Positions 40,001-51,000 of a stretch of DNA of 64,000 nucleotides are shown here, in pieces. Every line of letters begins with the position of its first letter. Position 1 is the stretch's first letter. The stretch lies in contig NC_046679.1 in NCBI RefSeq assembly GCF_009870125.1, positions 26,164,001-26,228,000 on the forward strand, read 5' to 3'. This DNA is from Drosophila pseudoobscura (taxonomy: Eukaryota; Arthropoda; Insecta; Diptera; Drosophilidae). The notes under the pieces are model-generated. The model was not told the DNA's origin, did not search any database, and worked only from the letters and a program-made list of their open reading frames with translations. Both the position numbers and the translations under genes were made by a program.

Positions 40001-42316
40001 GCTGACGGTCAAAGCGATGGATAATGACTCGGAGGAGAACGGGAGGATCAGCTACCATCTGCAGGTGAATAACCAGAACCAGCAAGAGAACACAGAGTTT
40101 AAGATCAACGAGGCCACGGGCGAGTTGCGTGCCAGGCAGCAGCTCAATCGCAAGAACAGAGCAAAGTAAGTGAAGGAATCCATTCCAGGGGAGTCTTCGA
40201 CTTATTCTGCATTTTTCATTTTCAGCTACGACATCATTTTGGTGGCCAGGGATGCAGGCAACCCACCGTTCGAGTCACTGCGCCTCCTTACTGTGAGCAT
40301 TGTGGATGCCAATGAGAATCGTCCCGAGTTTCCCGATGCCTCCAATCCCTACAAAGTATCCATCAATGAGAACAGCGGCCGGGATGTGAAGATTGGACAT
40401 ATTCAGGCGGCATCGAGGAGCAAACACAATCGCGACATCTTCTACTACATGCTGCTGGGCAACGAGGATGGGGCCTTCTATGTGGACAAAATCACGGGCG
40501 ACATTTTCACCAACAAGAGCCTGGATCGCGAGGAAACGGATGCATACACGCTGTACATTTTGGCCAGCATCAAGGCAGATCTGCATATATCCGAAGAGGA
40601 GCGTGCCTCGTTCTCCATTAAGACCCTGAATCGGGATAGCACGGTGGCCAAGGTGGCCATCACAGTGCTGGATGTCAATGACAATGCGCCCGAGTTCGAG
40701 AAGCCCATCTACTACGCGGGGGTCAATGCCAATGCGAAGATGAATGCGGCCATTACGCAGGTGAATGCCACCGATGCGGATCAGGGGAAGAATGCAAAGA
40801 TCGAGTACATGATTGTAGCCTCGAATCTGTTCAAGTTCGGGGCCTCCAAGTCCACGGGCTCGATTGTCCCTAGTCCGTTTGCCATTTCGCAGGATGGAAG
40901 GATCACCGCCAATACGATCATGGCGGAGTACAACCAGGATCGTTTCGAGCTGGAGATTCTGGCACGCGAATTGGAACAGCCACAGCGTTCGGTCAGCACC
41001 AAAGTTTTTGTAAGTACGAGAATTTCTCTAAAAAGAAATATAGTTTTATCTTTGAATCTCCCGCTATAGATCTGGGTCTTCGACGGCACTCAATTAGTGC
41101 GCGTCATCCTCTCCCGGCCTCCCGAAGAGGTCTACCAGGAGCAGGAGGAGATCATCGCAGAACTGCGGAATGCCACACAACATAGGATTATTGTGGATGA
41201 GATACGCTACCATCTTGATTCGGTGGGACGCATTCGCATGGACTGGTGTGATCTGTACTTCCATGCAGTGGATCCCCAAACCCAGCAGATTGCTCCAGTT
41301 GATGAGATACTCAAGGATATCGATAGGAATTATGATTACCTAAAGGTAAGTGAATGAATCAAATTAATCTGCTGATGTAAATTCACTTGATTGAAATGGA
41401 CAGAAATGGCTCAATCGACTCGGCTATTGATGCTAATTGTAGGGGGGGTCGGAATGGGGTCGGAAACGATTCCTTTTGGGTTTACAACAAATCTAATATA
41501 CTCTTTGGTTATTTTTTTCAGGATTATTATGCTGGCTTTGCCATAGAGAATGTTGTGCCCGCTTACATAGCCATCGTCCAGGATGAGTTTGACCTCGCCG
41601 TTGCAGGACTTGTGGCTCTGGTGATAGTCCTCTTTGTGGGCGTCATTAGTTTCATTGTGTTGTGCTGCTGCCTGAAGCACTGGAACCTATCAGTGCCCGT
41701 GGAGACGCGCCGCAAGGAGGCGCTGATCAAGAAGCAGATCATCGAGGATCTAAACACCACAGAGAATCCCCTTTGGATAGAGCAGTGCGTATCATGACTG
41801 CCATAAAGAACTCTTTTTCTAACTTAATCTTCTTGAAATCGATAGAAAACTAAAACTGTACGAGGAGCAGGAGCTTACAATGCAGGTCTTCTCGGAGCCC
41901 GATCACATCTCCAATTCGGAGGCCCCGGGCCATCTGGATCATCATCGCAGCTCGCTGGAGCAGGTCCACCATGTGGGCCAGACGGTGGACAATACCTATG
42001 CCACCATCCAGCCGCGCAACAACCAGAATCGTCTCACGGGCGGCGCTGACGGTGGTTCCCTGCGAAGCGGTGGAGCAGCCAGTGCCGGCGGAGTTGGTGG
42101 TGCAGGGTTGCTGCTCGCTCGCGTGGATCCGCATGAGTTTGCGGACTATGCCACGCTGCGAAACAATCGAGCGCCTTCTGTGAGTAGCAAAGGATTCGCC
42201 CTATAAAGTATTTCTGCTAATCTTTGCCTGTTTTTTTGCAGCTCTACGAGTTCACGGGTTCCACATTTCAGGCACCCATACGGGATGGCGACGATGCTGT
42301 GGCAGAATTGATCTAA
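34030..42316 (+). CDS. Cad87A: Cad87A, atypical cadherin
   Basis: Single-pass adhesion protein of the cadherin family, acting at the plasma membrane. Coding exons: 34030-34084, 34143-34489, 34561-34706, 34782-35089, 35156-36255, 36622-37638, 37701-37751, 38902-39501, 39567-40165, 40226-41009, 41070-41345, 41522-41784, 41846-42179, 42242-42316. They sum to 1985 codons with no frame break, giving 1984 aa, close to the roughly 1975 aa I recall for the fly protein. Exon 1 encodes only the signal peptide. About 14 cadherin repeats follow, counted from linkers such as DENDNPPEF, DVNDSPPMF, DANDNKPVF and DVNDNAPVF. A membrane helix lies at about residues 1789-1812, followed by a cytoplasmic tail of about 170 residues with no beta-catenin site that I recognise. 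The start is the first ATG, 9 bases after an acceptor, so at least one upstream 5' UTR exon must exist. Repeat 5 carries a large low-complexity insertion (residues about 540-640). The gene name rests on recalled synteny and length. Confidence 0.93.
38071..38769 (-). CDS. nested small multipass membrane protein
   Basis: Three coding exons on the strand opposite Cad87A, all inside its 1,150-base intron 37,752-38,901: 38537-38769, 38272-38472, 38071-38206. Junctions use GTAAGT donors and TTTCAG or TTGCAG acceptors. The sum is 190 codons (189 aa) in one frame. The protein starts MVNEDLQLFFWNTIYMF and has no obvious signal peptide. It has hydrophobic spans at about residues 51-78, 90-120 and 128-148, with a polar tail. 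It resembles the small three-to-four-span proteins of insects with no known function, and I do not recognise the family. By position it could be the ortholog of a nested melanogaster gene such as CG6980, which is unverified. The intact splice-linked frame is the main evidence that it is real. Confidence 0.75.
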
Positions 42317-43150
42317 GCCTCAACTGGAGCCACCAGCGCCAAACAGATGTGTAAATTACGTTGTAGCTATCTGTGTAATGGATTCTGATCTGTGTTGTAT
42401 GTCCTGAGTTCGCCATTGCGTATAAACCATATATTCTAGACACACACACATTCACAGAATACTTATATATAAAGAGCATATATACATGTATCGTATGTAG
42501 AGCGTAGCCTGTATCTTAAATGCCAACGAATACATAGAGAACTCAACAAAAAACTAACCAAGAAAAAGAAAAAGAAGGAACAGAAGCAACTAGAACTACA
42601 AGAACCCATAGAGGAATTTCTCCCGCATAAATAATGACAATAATATATATGTACTATTATATATTGAGAATGTCTAGCCGTAATGAAACAATATATGAGA
42701 ATTTAAGAGTTATAATATGTACACCCTTCATCCCCACGGCTCACTTCACTCGAATGACTTCCGCGATATTAGTTTTAACACGTGTCTACTCATACTCGTA
42801 CAGTCCAATGTCCAATGTGTGTCTACAAATCTAAGTTGTAATAACATAAGCTATACAAAAAAAGACTAAATTATTTGCTCTTCCAATTCCGTGTTACGTA
42901 TTACGTTTAGTTGTGTCGCCGCCTAACATTTAGTTCTTTAGTTTATAGTGTAATTAGCCAAACTTGCTCATATCCATAAGCATCGCATCCATAATTAATT
43001 TAAGTTCGGAGAATGAGAATTGTGCAAAGAATTATTTTTAACCTACTTCCCCCGCTGTTCGAGTCCCCCCACGAACAGTGCCAGAAAATCATTTGTGTTT
43101 GCATTTACATAAACATACCTATTATATAAATAAAATACAAATTTAAATAA
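42317..43150 (+). other. Cad87A 3' UTR with poly(A) signal
   Basis: AT-rich noncoding sequence follows the stop codon. AATAAA at 43,129-43,134 is followed by a T-rich region, consistent with cleavage near 43,150. Earlier A-rich strings near 42,626 and 42,840 could act as weaker sites. Confidence 0.55.
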
Positions 43151-44122
43151 TTTAACTTGTTTGTTTTTATATTATAAGCCCATCTTGAGATGGATATTTT
43201 TCCGATCCTAATCGGATGAGAAATGACAGAGTAATAGTGGTTAAATCTTAAACAGGCACTGTCCTTGATTCCTCCAAACGATCGGCGACATTCTCTCGCG
43301 TGGCCACTGATCGCACAAGAAATTGTAGAGGAAAGATGCCATCGAGGATGTTTCCCCAATCACAAAACGACATGCCGCGCCTTGATCAGCCCGTAAATAG
43401 TCAAAAAAATGTGAAAATTGAATCCGACGTGAAATGGCGAAAACAAGGGAATTTTGAAATTCGATACTAGGCGAACAGAAATCAGCAGTAAGCAACTTTA
43501 GCGAATGCGAAAAATTGTTGCATACTTTTGGGGTTGAACAATTCGTGGGGAAAATGCAATACACTTTGTTTTTAAAACCATTGACCTTCTGCTGATTTCT
43601 GCTTGCCTGGTATCCCAGCTCTGAAATTCCAGTTTTCTGCCTTTTGAGAGTTTGCAAATTGACGGTTGTTGTTCTACAAAAACAATAATCATTTTTGTTG
43701 TTAAACAACAATAACCTGCAAATCCTTTATTTGTGATTCCTTGATCGGCAGAATAGCACCAGATCTTTTGCAATCAGTTACAATAGGGATAATTATAATG
43801 AGGATATTCATTTTTTTTCTACTATGTTTCAACTATTCAACCCTTGTCAGTTTCAACCTTTTCCAACCAATCCCATTTTTTCTTTGTTGCGACAACCGAG
43901 TAAACAGAAAAGGCTTCCCAGCTCCTGCACGTTGCTATCCGGCACAGGGGAAATAACAAACCCAAACCACTGGGAGAATTTCCCTAGCAAAGGCATTTCC
44001 GATTTTTCAATCAACAAACTTTTTGAATACAACACGGCAAATAACAAGTCTTTCTCACATTTAAGTTACATTAAAGATTTTCAGCAACAAATAGAAATTA
44101 TATTTGAAAGAATCGCGCCAAG
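43151..44122. other. intergenic region between Cad87A and the p28 gene
   Basis: No supportable gene. A minus-strand open frame of 156 codons (43,241-43,711) crosses it, but it has no recognisable domain and is about the length expected by chance in a window this size. The promoter of the dynein light chain gene must lie here; no TATA or DRE motif was evident. Confidence 0.5.
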
Positions 44123-44926
44123 ATGGATGAGCTAGAGATTACTAGTGTGGGCCAGTTCCAGACGCTGGTCCGCTATAACAATCCAGTGCTGGTGGTCAAG
44201 CATCCGGAGAAAAAGGGGGCTCCGCTGACGGAGTTGGAGATGAAACGTCCCCAGACAGCGGGTGCTCTACTAGATACCAAGCGGGAGACCGAAGAGATAT
44301 TGAACTCGATTTTACCGCCGCGTTGCTGGGAGGAGGATGGTCAGTTGTGGCAGCAGTCTGTGTCCAGCACCCCGGCCACTCGCCAGGATGTCATCAATCT
44401 ACAGGAGATGCTGGACACTCGCCTGCAGCAGACGCAGGCACGCGAGACGGGCATCTGTCCAGTTCGCCGTGAGCTCTACTCGCAGTGTTTTGGTAAGCTA
44501 AAATCCCTAAAATCTCCCTGCGGCAATTAATATGTATTCCTTGCAGACGAGATTATACGCCAAGTGACCATCAACTGCTCGGAGCGCGGACTGCTGTTGC
44601 TGCGTATCCGTGATGAGATTGCCATGTCCATGGAAGCCTACGAGACGCTCTACTGCAGCTCCGTAGCCTTTGGCATGCGCAAGGCATTGCAGGCCCATGA
44701 GGAGAAGGAGATGCTGCGCGATCGCGTCAAAACCCTGGAGATGGAAAAAGAGGCTCTGGAGGAGATTATCGCCGACATGAAGCTAAAACAGGAGCAGGCC
44801 GAGCGCCGCAATGCCGAGCTGCGTGCTTCCGAGGAGAAGAAGTTTACCGAGGAGATCACCTTCCTCAAGAAGACCAATGCCCAGCTGAAGGCACAGCTGG
44901 AGGGCATCACTGCGCCCAAGAAGTAG
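44123..44926 (+). CDS. CG6971: axonemal dynein light chain p28 (DNALI1-like)
   Basis: Inner-arm axonemal dynein light chain of the p28/DNALI1 family. It binds the dynein heavy chain tail and actin in cilia and sperm flagella, so in flies it is expected in testis and chordotonal neurons. Two exons, 44123-44492 and 44547-44926, join in frame to 249 aa, close to the roughly 250 aa usual for the family. Family features visible are the N-terminal LVRYNNPVLV, the conserved ILPPRCWEEDGQLW, the central PVRRELYSQCFDEIIRQVTI with CSERGLLLLRIRDE, and a C-terminal coiled coil from about residue 155 (EEKEMLRDRVKTLEMEKEAL onward). The ATG gives the expected N-terminus. The gene converges on the aquarius gene, with 107 bases between stop codons. 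The symbol is from memory of the melanogaster locus. Confidence 0.92.
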
Positions 44927-45033
44927 TGATTCTTTTAACTTAATGTGTGTGTGTGTGTGGGTTCTTGCATTTTTGCTTAAACATTGTTGGAAATTATTGA
45001 AATTATATTTTTGAAGCAACTAAGCAGATCTGC
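44927..45033. other. convergent 3' ends, p28 and aquarius
   Basis: Only 107 bases separate the two stop codons. The interval holds a short (GT)n run and an AT-rich stretch, so both 3' UTRs must be very short or overlap as antisense transcripts. Confidence 0.6.
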
Positions 45034-48000
45034 CTAGAACTGTGCCTCAGGCACCTTTTCCGATGATTCCTGGCGAGCCTTATCGAAGGCTTCTTCCTGA
45101 ACCTCCTGCTGTGGTTGATCCTGGCTCTTCTCTGGCTCTGGCTCATCCATAGCGATCTCGTTGAGTATGGGCGTGGGCTTGAAAACCTCTGGTGCCTTCT
45201 TTCCAGCGGGTGCTTCCTTGGCTGCCCGCTTTTGGGGGGGCTCCTCAGCGACTTCCTCTGGGACAGCAGCTCCCTCGTCATCATCATCATCTTCGTGAGG
45301 CAATTTATTACGCATGGCCCGCAACTCCTCCTCTGAGGGCAGAGTGTCCTTTAGATCTTCCATTTTGGCCATATACTGCTCGTACACGTACTGCGCCATC
45401 TCAGACATGTTTTCGATGGATTTTAGGGACTTGGTGGGCACTGTATCCGTGGACAATCGTTCCGTGGGGTAGCTATCGCCGGGAACCAGTACCAACTTCA
45501 AAGATCGCTGTGTTAGCTGTAAGGGATTAAATTTATAATACAATAATCCTTCATTAAGTTTCGTCCAGGCTTACTCACCAGCTTGAAGGTGTTCTGCAGT
45601 TCTAAGCAGTTCTTAAACAGCGACACTCGACCAAAGACATAGAGGCCGAGGCGCGCTCGACTCATAGCCACCACCAAACGCCGCACATCGCGCAAATGTC
45701 CCACCGCCTTGGTGCGGACCAGCGAAATCAGGATGTAGTCGTTCTGCTGGCCCTGGTACTTGTCCACGGTCGTGATCTTGTGCGGCCAGCCAATGAGTGG
45801 ATTATTGCCACATCTGGCGCCGATCACGTCGCGTATGAGATGCTTCTGGCCGTTGTAGGTGGTCAGAATGGAGACCTTTTCTGCAGGATAGCCAAGCAGA
45901 CGCATGTACATATACACCGCCACGACGTACTCCGCCTCTGCCAGATTCTAATCAAAGAAAATATGGATTTAGTAATGCGTTTGTGCAACAAAAGATGGTA
46001 TTCGATGTACACCTAAGAGTTTATACCAAGGACGTGCCCAGAGGGGAATAACCTTTCGGGATGCTTATTTAGTTGGGATGATTCATACCTGATAAAAATA
46101 GGGATTGGGTTCGCTCTCGCCGACGCCCTTGAAATCCTCCACATTGATCAGCTGATAGTCGTGGGCGAACCCTGGATTTGCCTGCTTGTACTCGTCCCGC
46201 TCAAAGATGTGCTGCAGATCCTCTAGCTTCTTGTAGCGCCACTTGTACAGCGAACAGATGCTGGCCCGCGCACGTCCCTGTCCATCCAGATCGACGGTGG
46301 GAACGCCGAGGCGCACCAGGCGGGTGAAGAGGCTCTGCTCCATGTTGGAGTACTTCTGGAAGGCCATGTTCTTGATCACAGGTGGGAGCTGGTGATGGTC
46401 GCCAATCATAATCCAGCGCTTAAGGCGATTCAGGCCATCCAGGGGATTCTGCAGCAGCAGGGGAATGAACGTCTCGATCTCCAGGATCTGCGCTGACTCC
46501 TCCATCAGGATGTTGTCATAGCGGAAGCCCAGATTGACCAGTTCCTTGCGCTTGAGCGCCGCATGGGTACAGGTCATGGCAATGATCTTGGCCTCCTTCA
46601 CGAGCAGGTACTTGGAGCGGTCCAAGCCCGTGCGCAGCAGCTCAAAGGCGCGAAACTCCTCCAGCTCTGTGAATATGTCAGAAATGTAGCGGAAGTTTGA
46701 CTCGGCTGTGACCAGGAGGTCCTCGTATGTAGATCCCTTGAAGAGTGGCTGTGGGGCATCCGCAAAGAACTTGCCGAAAGGGAAATCCTTCTCGAACAAA
46801 GCCCTCAGCTTGTCCAAGTCCGCCTCCTCCTGGTGAATTCTGATCTGGTCCTGAAACTTCTCCCAGCGTGCCATCACATTGTACAGATAAAAGTATCCAG
46901 CTGTCTCGCACGTGTAGGCATTGTCACCGCTCACGCCGAGGGCCTCCTGGAGACGCTGCACCTGGTTCAGCAGATCCATGCGCTTGGCCAGCACATAATT
47001 CACGCGCCCATAACGGCTGTAGTCCTTCTCCGTCTCCAGGGCCTCCTCGCCATGACCCAGACGCAGCAGATGTCGCTCGTCAATGTCCAGCGCCATGATC
47101 TTCTCGAACAACTGATTCAGCGCCTGATTGGAGTGCGTGACAATCAGGGTCCGCTGGTTGGGCTGATTGTGGTAGATGTTGGAGATGATCTGGACGGCCA
47201 CATCGGTCTTTCCCGTGCCGGGGGGACCCACCACCAGTGTCAGACCCGGCTGCATGCCAGCGCGAATAGCCTCGATCTGTGTGGGCGTAAAGCGAATGGT
47301 GTTTCTAGGAAAATAAGGGACGAAGGATGGAAGAGGGAAATGAAATGAAAATGGAAGAATTAAACCCTTAGATTTACTCACTGTTTGGGCTTGTCGCTGG
47401 GATAAGGTCCCCTGGCCTCGTATTTATAGGGCTGCACTACAATCGATTTGCTTACAGCCGCCTCCAGCTCCTGTTCATTCTTCTCTTTCTCCTCTCCATC
47501 ACTATCCTTTTGCACGGGCACATCCTCAAAGATCAGACGATAGGGTGGCAGTCGGCTCTTCTCTGGGAGCTCGCACTTGAGCTCGTAGCTGGGGAAACTC
47601 CCCTTCAGGTGTTCGTAGTCCAAGAAGGTGTCGTTAAACTCCAAACTGCGCTCCTGATTGGGCATGTTGCTGTAGTGGGCAGCCCCCGGATCGCCATATC
47701 CGAGGAGTATGTCGTGCAGCCAGGGCGGCACCACGCATTCTGTGTTCATCAGATGGCGAATGGTCTCCAGGACAGCCTTGAAGTTGTTCTCCTTGGGTTT
47801 GCGACGCATAAGGATGTTGAAGCTCTCGTAGACATCATCGCCACCCTGCAGAGGGAAGGCTTAGCATTAAAGGATTACTGGGAAAGATTAGAGCAAGGTT
47901 CTACTTACATCCTGCAGATCGTCCATGTCCAGGCGATACTGATTCGAGTCTAGCCACACACGGTAGCAGCGTTGCTCTCCCGGCAGCTGGGGTCGCGGCT

Positions 48001-51000
48001 CGGGCCCATCTTCGACAACACGACCATTGGCATCCAGCATACCTTCAACCTCGCAGCCCCGCACACTTACAAGTCCCACCTGTGGGATGAAGGGCTCACG
48101 GGGATTGTATTTGGTGCCATAAGGCTGTGTGGGTTTCACGGTGATCAGGAAACAAACGTCGTGCTTGCGCAGGTTCTCCCACTCTGTCTTGATCTCGCGA
48201 CGCACGGAAAGGGTCACGCCCACGTCCGCTCGCACTCGCGAGGGCTTCTTCTCCCCGATATGCGGCTTGGCCACCTCCACGACAGCGAAGCTGGCGATGG
48301 GTAGGGCCATGCGTGCCCATCCCCCGAAGACGACGTCACCGTCCTCCGACTGCCAGGGCAGCATGCGGCTGACGGCATCCTCGATGTCCTGCCGGATCTC
48401 GTAGGTGGACTCCAGGCGGAAGAGATTGAAGTTGCGCAGGAGGTAGTCGTGGAGCGTGAGGAACTGCAGATTGAGCTTGGGCAGGGCTAGGCAGCTGTCG
48501 CCCGTGTAGTACTCCGAGGGCACCACATTCTCATCCCAGACCACTTGCTCCGTGGGGTACAACGGCATCTCGTTGAGGGCCTCCAGCTGGGAGCAGCGCT
48601 TCTCGTGTCGCGTGATCAGCAGCTCCCGCAGGAAGGCCTCATCGAGGCGGTGCCACTCGAACGGTGCGGCCACCTCCTCTGGCACTAGGTTCAGAAACGT
48701 GGCGATCTGCTTCAGCCCCTCCCCATCCAATCCCCCAAAGTGCTGCTCCAGCGACTCCCGATTATCCACGGTGGCTACATTGGATAGGGCGAACACGCGC
48801 AGACTGGGAAACTTGGCGAACACTGCCCGCTGCAGGGAAGTGATCTTCTTGTAGTGCAGCTGGGTCATGTCGTGGTCGGTGAGGGAGTTCCCCGTCACAT
48901 CATTGATCTCGAAGCGGGTGTAGAACTTTAACATGTCGAGGAGCTGTAAATGGGAGGAGTGTATCGGTTATTTATGCGTTAGATCATCAATTGTATCGAC
49001 ATCCCCATCGTCTACCCCCGTTACCCGCTGAACCGCTCCTGAGCGATACGCCATGCGCGAGCATTGAGTGGAACGAGTTTCGTTGTTTTACTACCTGCCC
49101 TCGTGAATTCTCTCTCTCTCTGCGGCTCTCTCTGACTCTCTTTTAAGTTCTGTCACATAAACTACAGGTATCGCAAGTCAAAGTAAAGCCAAAGCCGGTC
49201 TGCCCCCTCATAAGGTCGATACGTCATCAGTTTGGGCAATACAACTCCCATACATACATAGGCAAGTATTTAATATTTGCGTGTGTTAGTTGAATCGCTC
49301 TCTCGGGCTAGATTGTGAGAGCGAGAGAGTGCTAATTAAGCAAGGTGAAAAAAAGCGGGTCTGTCTCTAAAGAGCAAGCGGAAGTCCTTATGGGGGAGCA
49401 AAAGCAGTTATATTGGAGGAAATTCGACGCCGTTCAGGAAATTCAATACCAAATCTGGGTTTCTGAAGGTTAGCTGAAGGGTGTTCCACCTTCCGAGTGC
49501 ATTCTGATTGAACAGCGCCAGGCGAAATCGCCTCCCTCCACTCCTTTCGATTCATATGCGTGTTTTATGGGAGGTGTGAGAGGACAAGGGGACAAGTACC
49601 ATTCACAGCATTGAAAGACAAGCCACGCGCGACGCGAGGCTACAGGCTACAGGCGAGAGTGCAGTTATCTCGCTTGCATGGGAATGCAGCGGCATCTTAT
49701 CACACCATCGCCATCAAATATCATCCTGTTAGTAGAAGGGAGGGTGGAATTACACATACACACACTCTCACACACACACACATGCATCGTGCATTCCCTC
49801 TGCAGGTTCCTGGTTTGTCTTTCCAGACTGCCGCCCCGCCTGCTCCAATTGATAATTTCCGTCGCTCAATTTAAACAAAAACACTAGCTGAAGAGGGGAG
49901 CAGGAAAAGAGAGAGGAGAGAGCAAAGCCCTGCTTCAACTTTCAATACCCGATACTCAGAATGAGTATAGGGGTATATTGGGTTTGTGGTCGTCTCGTCT
50001 CCGACCCCCTAAAGTATATACAATACATATATGTATTCTTGATCAGCATCAATTTGCATCAATAGCATCTCTCGCACGCACTCCCTGTCGTTTAATTTTA
50101 GCGCCGTCTGGCGGAGGAGAGAAATACTGATTATGCATCGGGTATAAATGTAGAGTTGCGGTCGCAGCAGCAACTCCCAATGTTCACCCTCGTTTTTGTT
50201 GTGTCTCGGTGGTTGCCGACTGCGCTTCGTACAAGGCATATTATATACAAGGTAAGGCAGAAATGCAAGGGAAACTAGCGGCAGAGAGATTAGTATGAGA
50301 CCGGTACACCTTACCATTCATTGCATATACCTTGAACATTGCCGCTCTCTCTTTCTGCAGTCACTAGAAAGCCAGAGCAGAAGCAGCTCATTCAGCCGTC
50401 GACTTTTGAATTCGAATGTTCTCTCTTTTACCGCGAAATTCGAAGTTCCGATTCGAATAAACATTTAAATACAGAGGAAATAAAACCCTCACTGTTTTTA
50501 CGGTTAATCTGAGACACAGTCAGTCCCACCTTGAAGCAGCTACAGTTGTGCGTAGATAAAGTCGACAAAGAGTTTTTTCCTTAGTGTCTTGGCATAAACG
50601 TCATGATCTTGACTTTTAGCCGGCTTCAGACTGAGAGACACCTTGATGACGCATCTGTTGTCCAACACAGATTCACATAAACCCGCGGTTACCTGTGTAC
50701 CTCTGTCTCTGTCTCTGTCTCCGTCACCGTCACCCTGTCTCCCTGTCTGTGTTTTGAGTCTGTTTTGTGTGCGAAAGATGCTTGTGAAAACGCTTGGCGC
50801 GCAAAAATGCAGCTGCTGCTCTGTATATGTTCTGATGCTACTGCTGCTTCTGGTACCATCCCGAGCGAAGGCCCATATAAGCAGCGGATCTTCAGGCCCA
50901 GCTCCAGCCGATCCCGGTCTGGTAATGGTCAACAAATGCTGCGAAAAGTTTGAGATACACGTGGATAGCGAGTGCCAGCAGGTCAACCAAACGGGTGAGT

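Noticed and set aside
43241..43711. 156-codon minus-strand open frame between Cad87A and p28
   Set aside because: No recognisable domain, no splice partner and no clear promoter. A frame of this length is expected about once by chance in a 64-kb window, so I did not call it as a gene.
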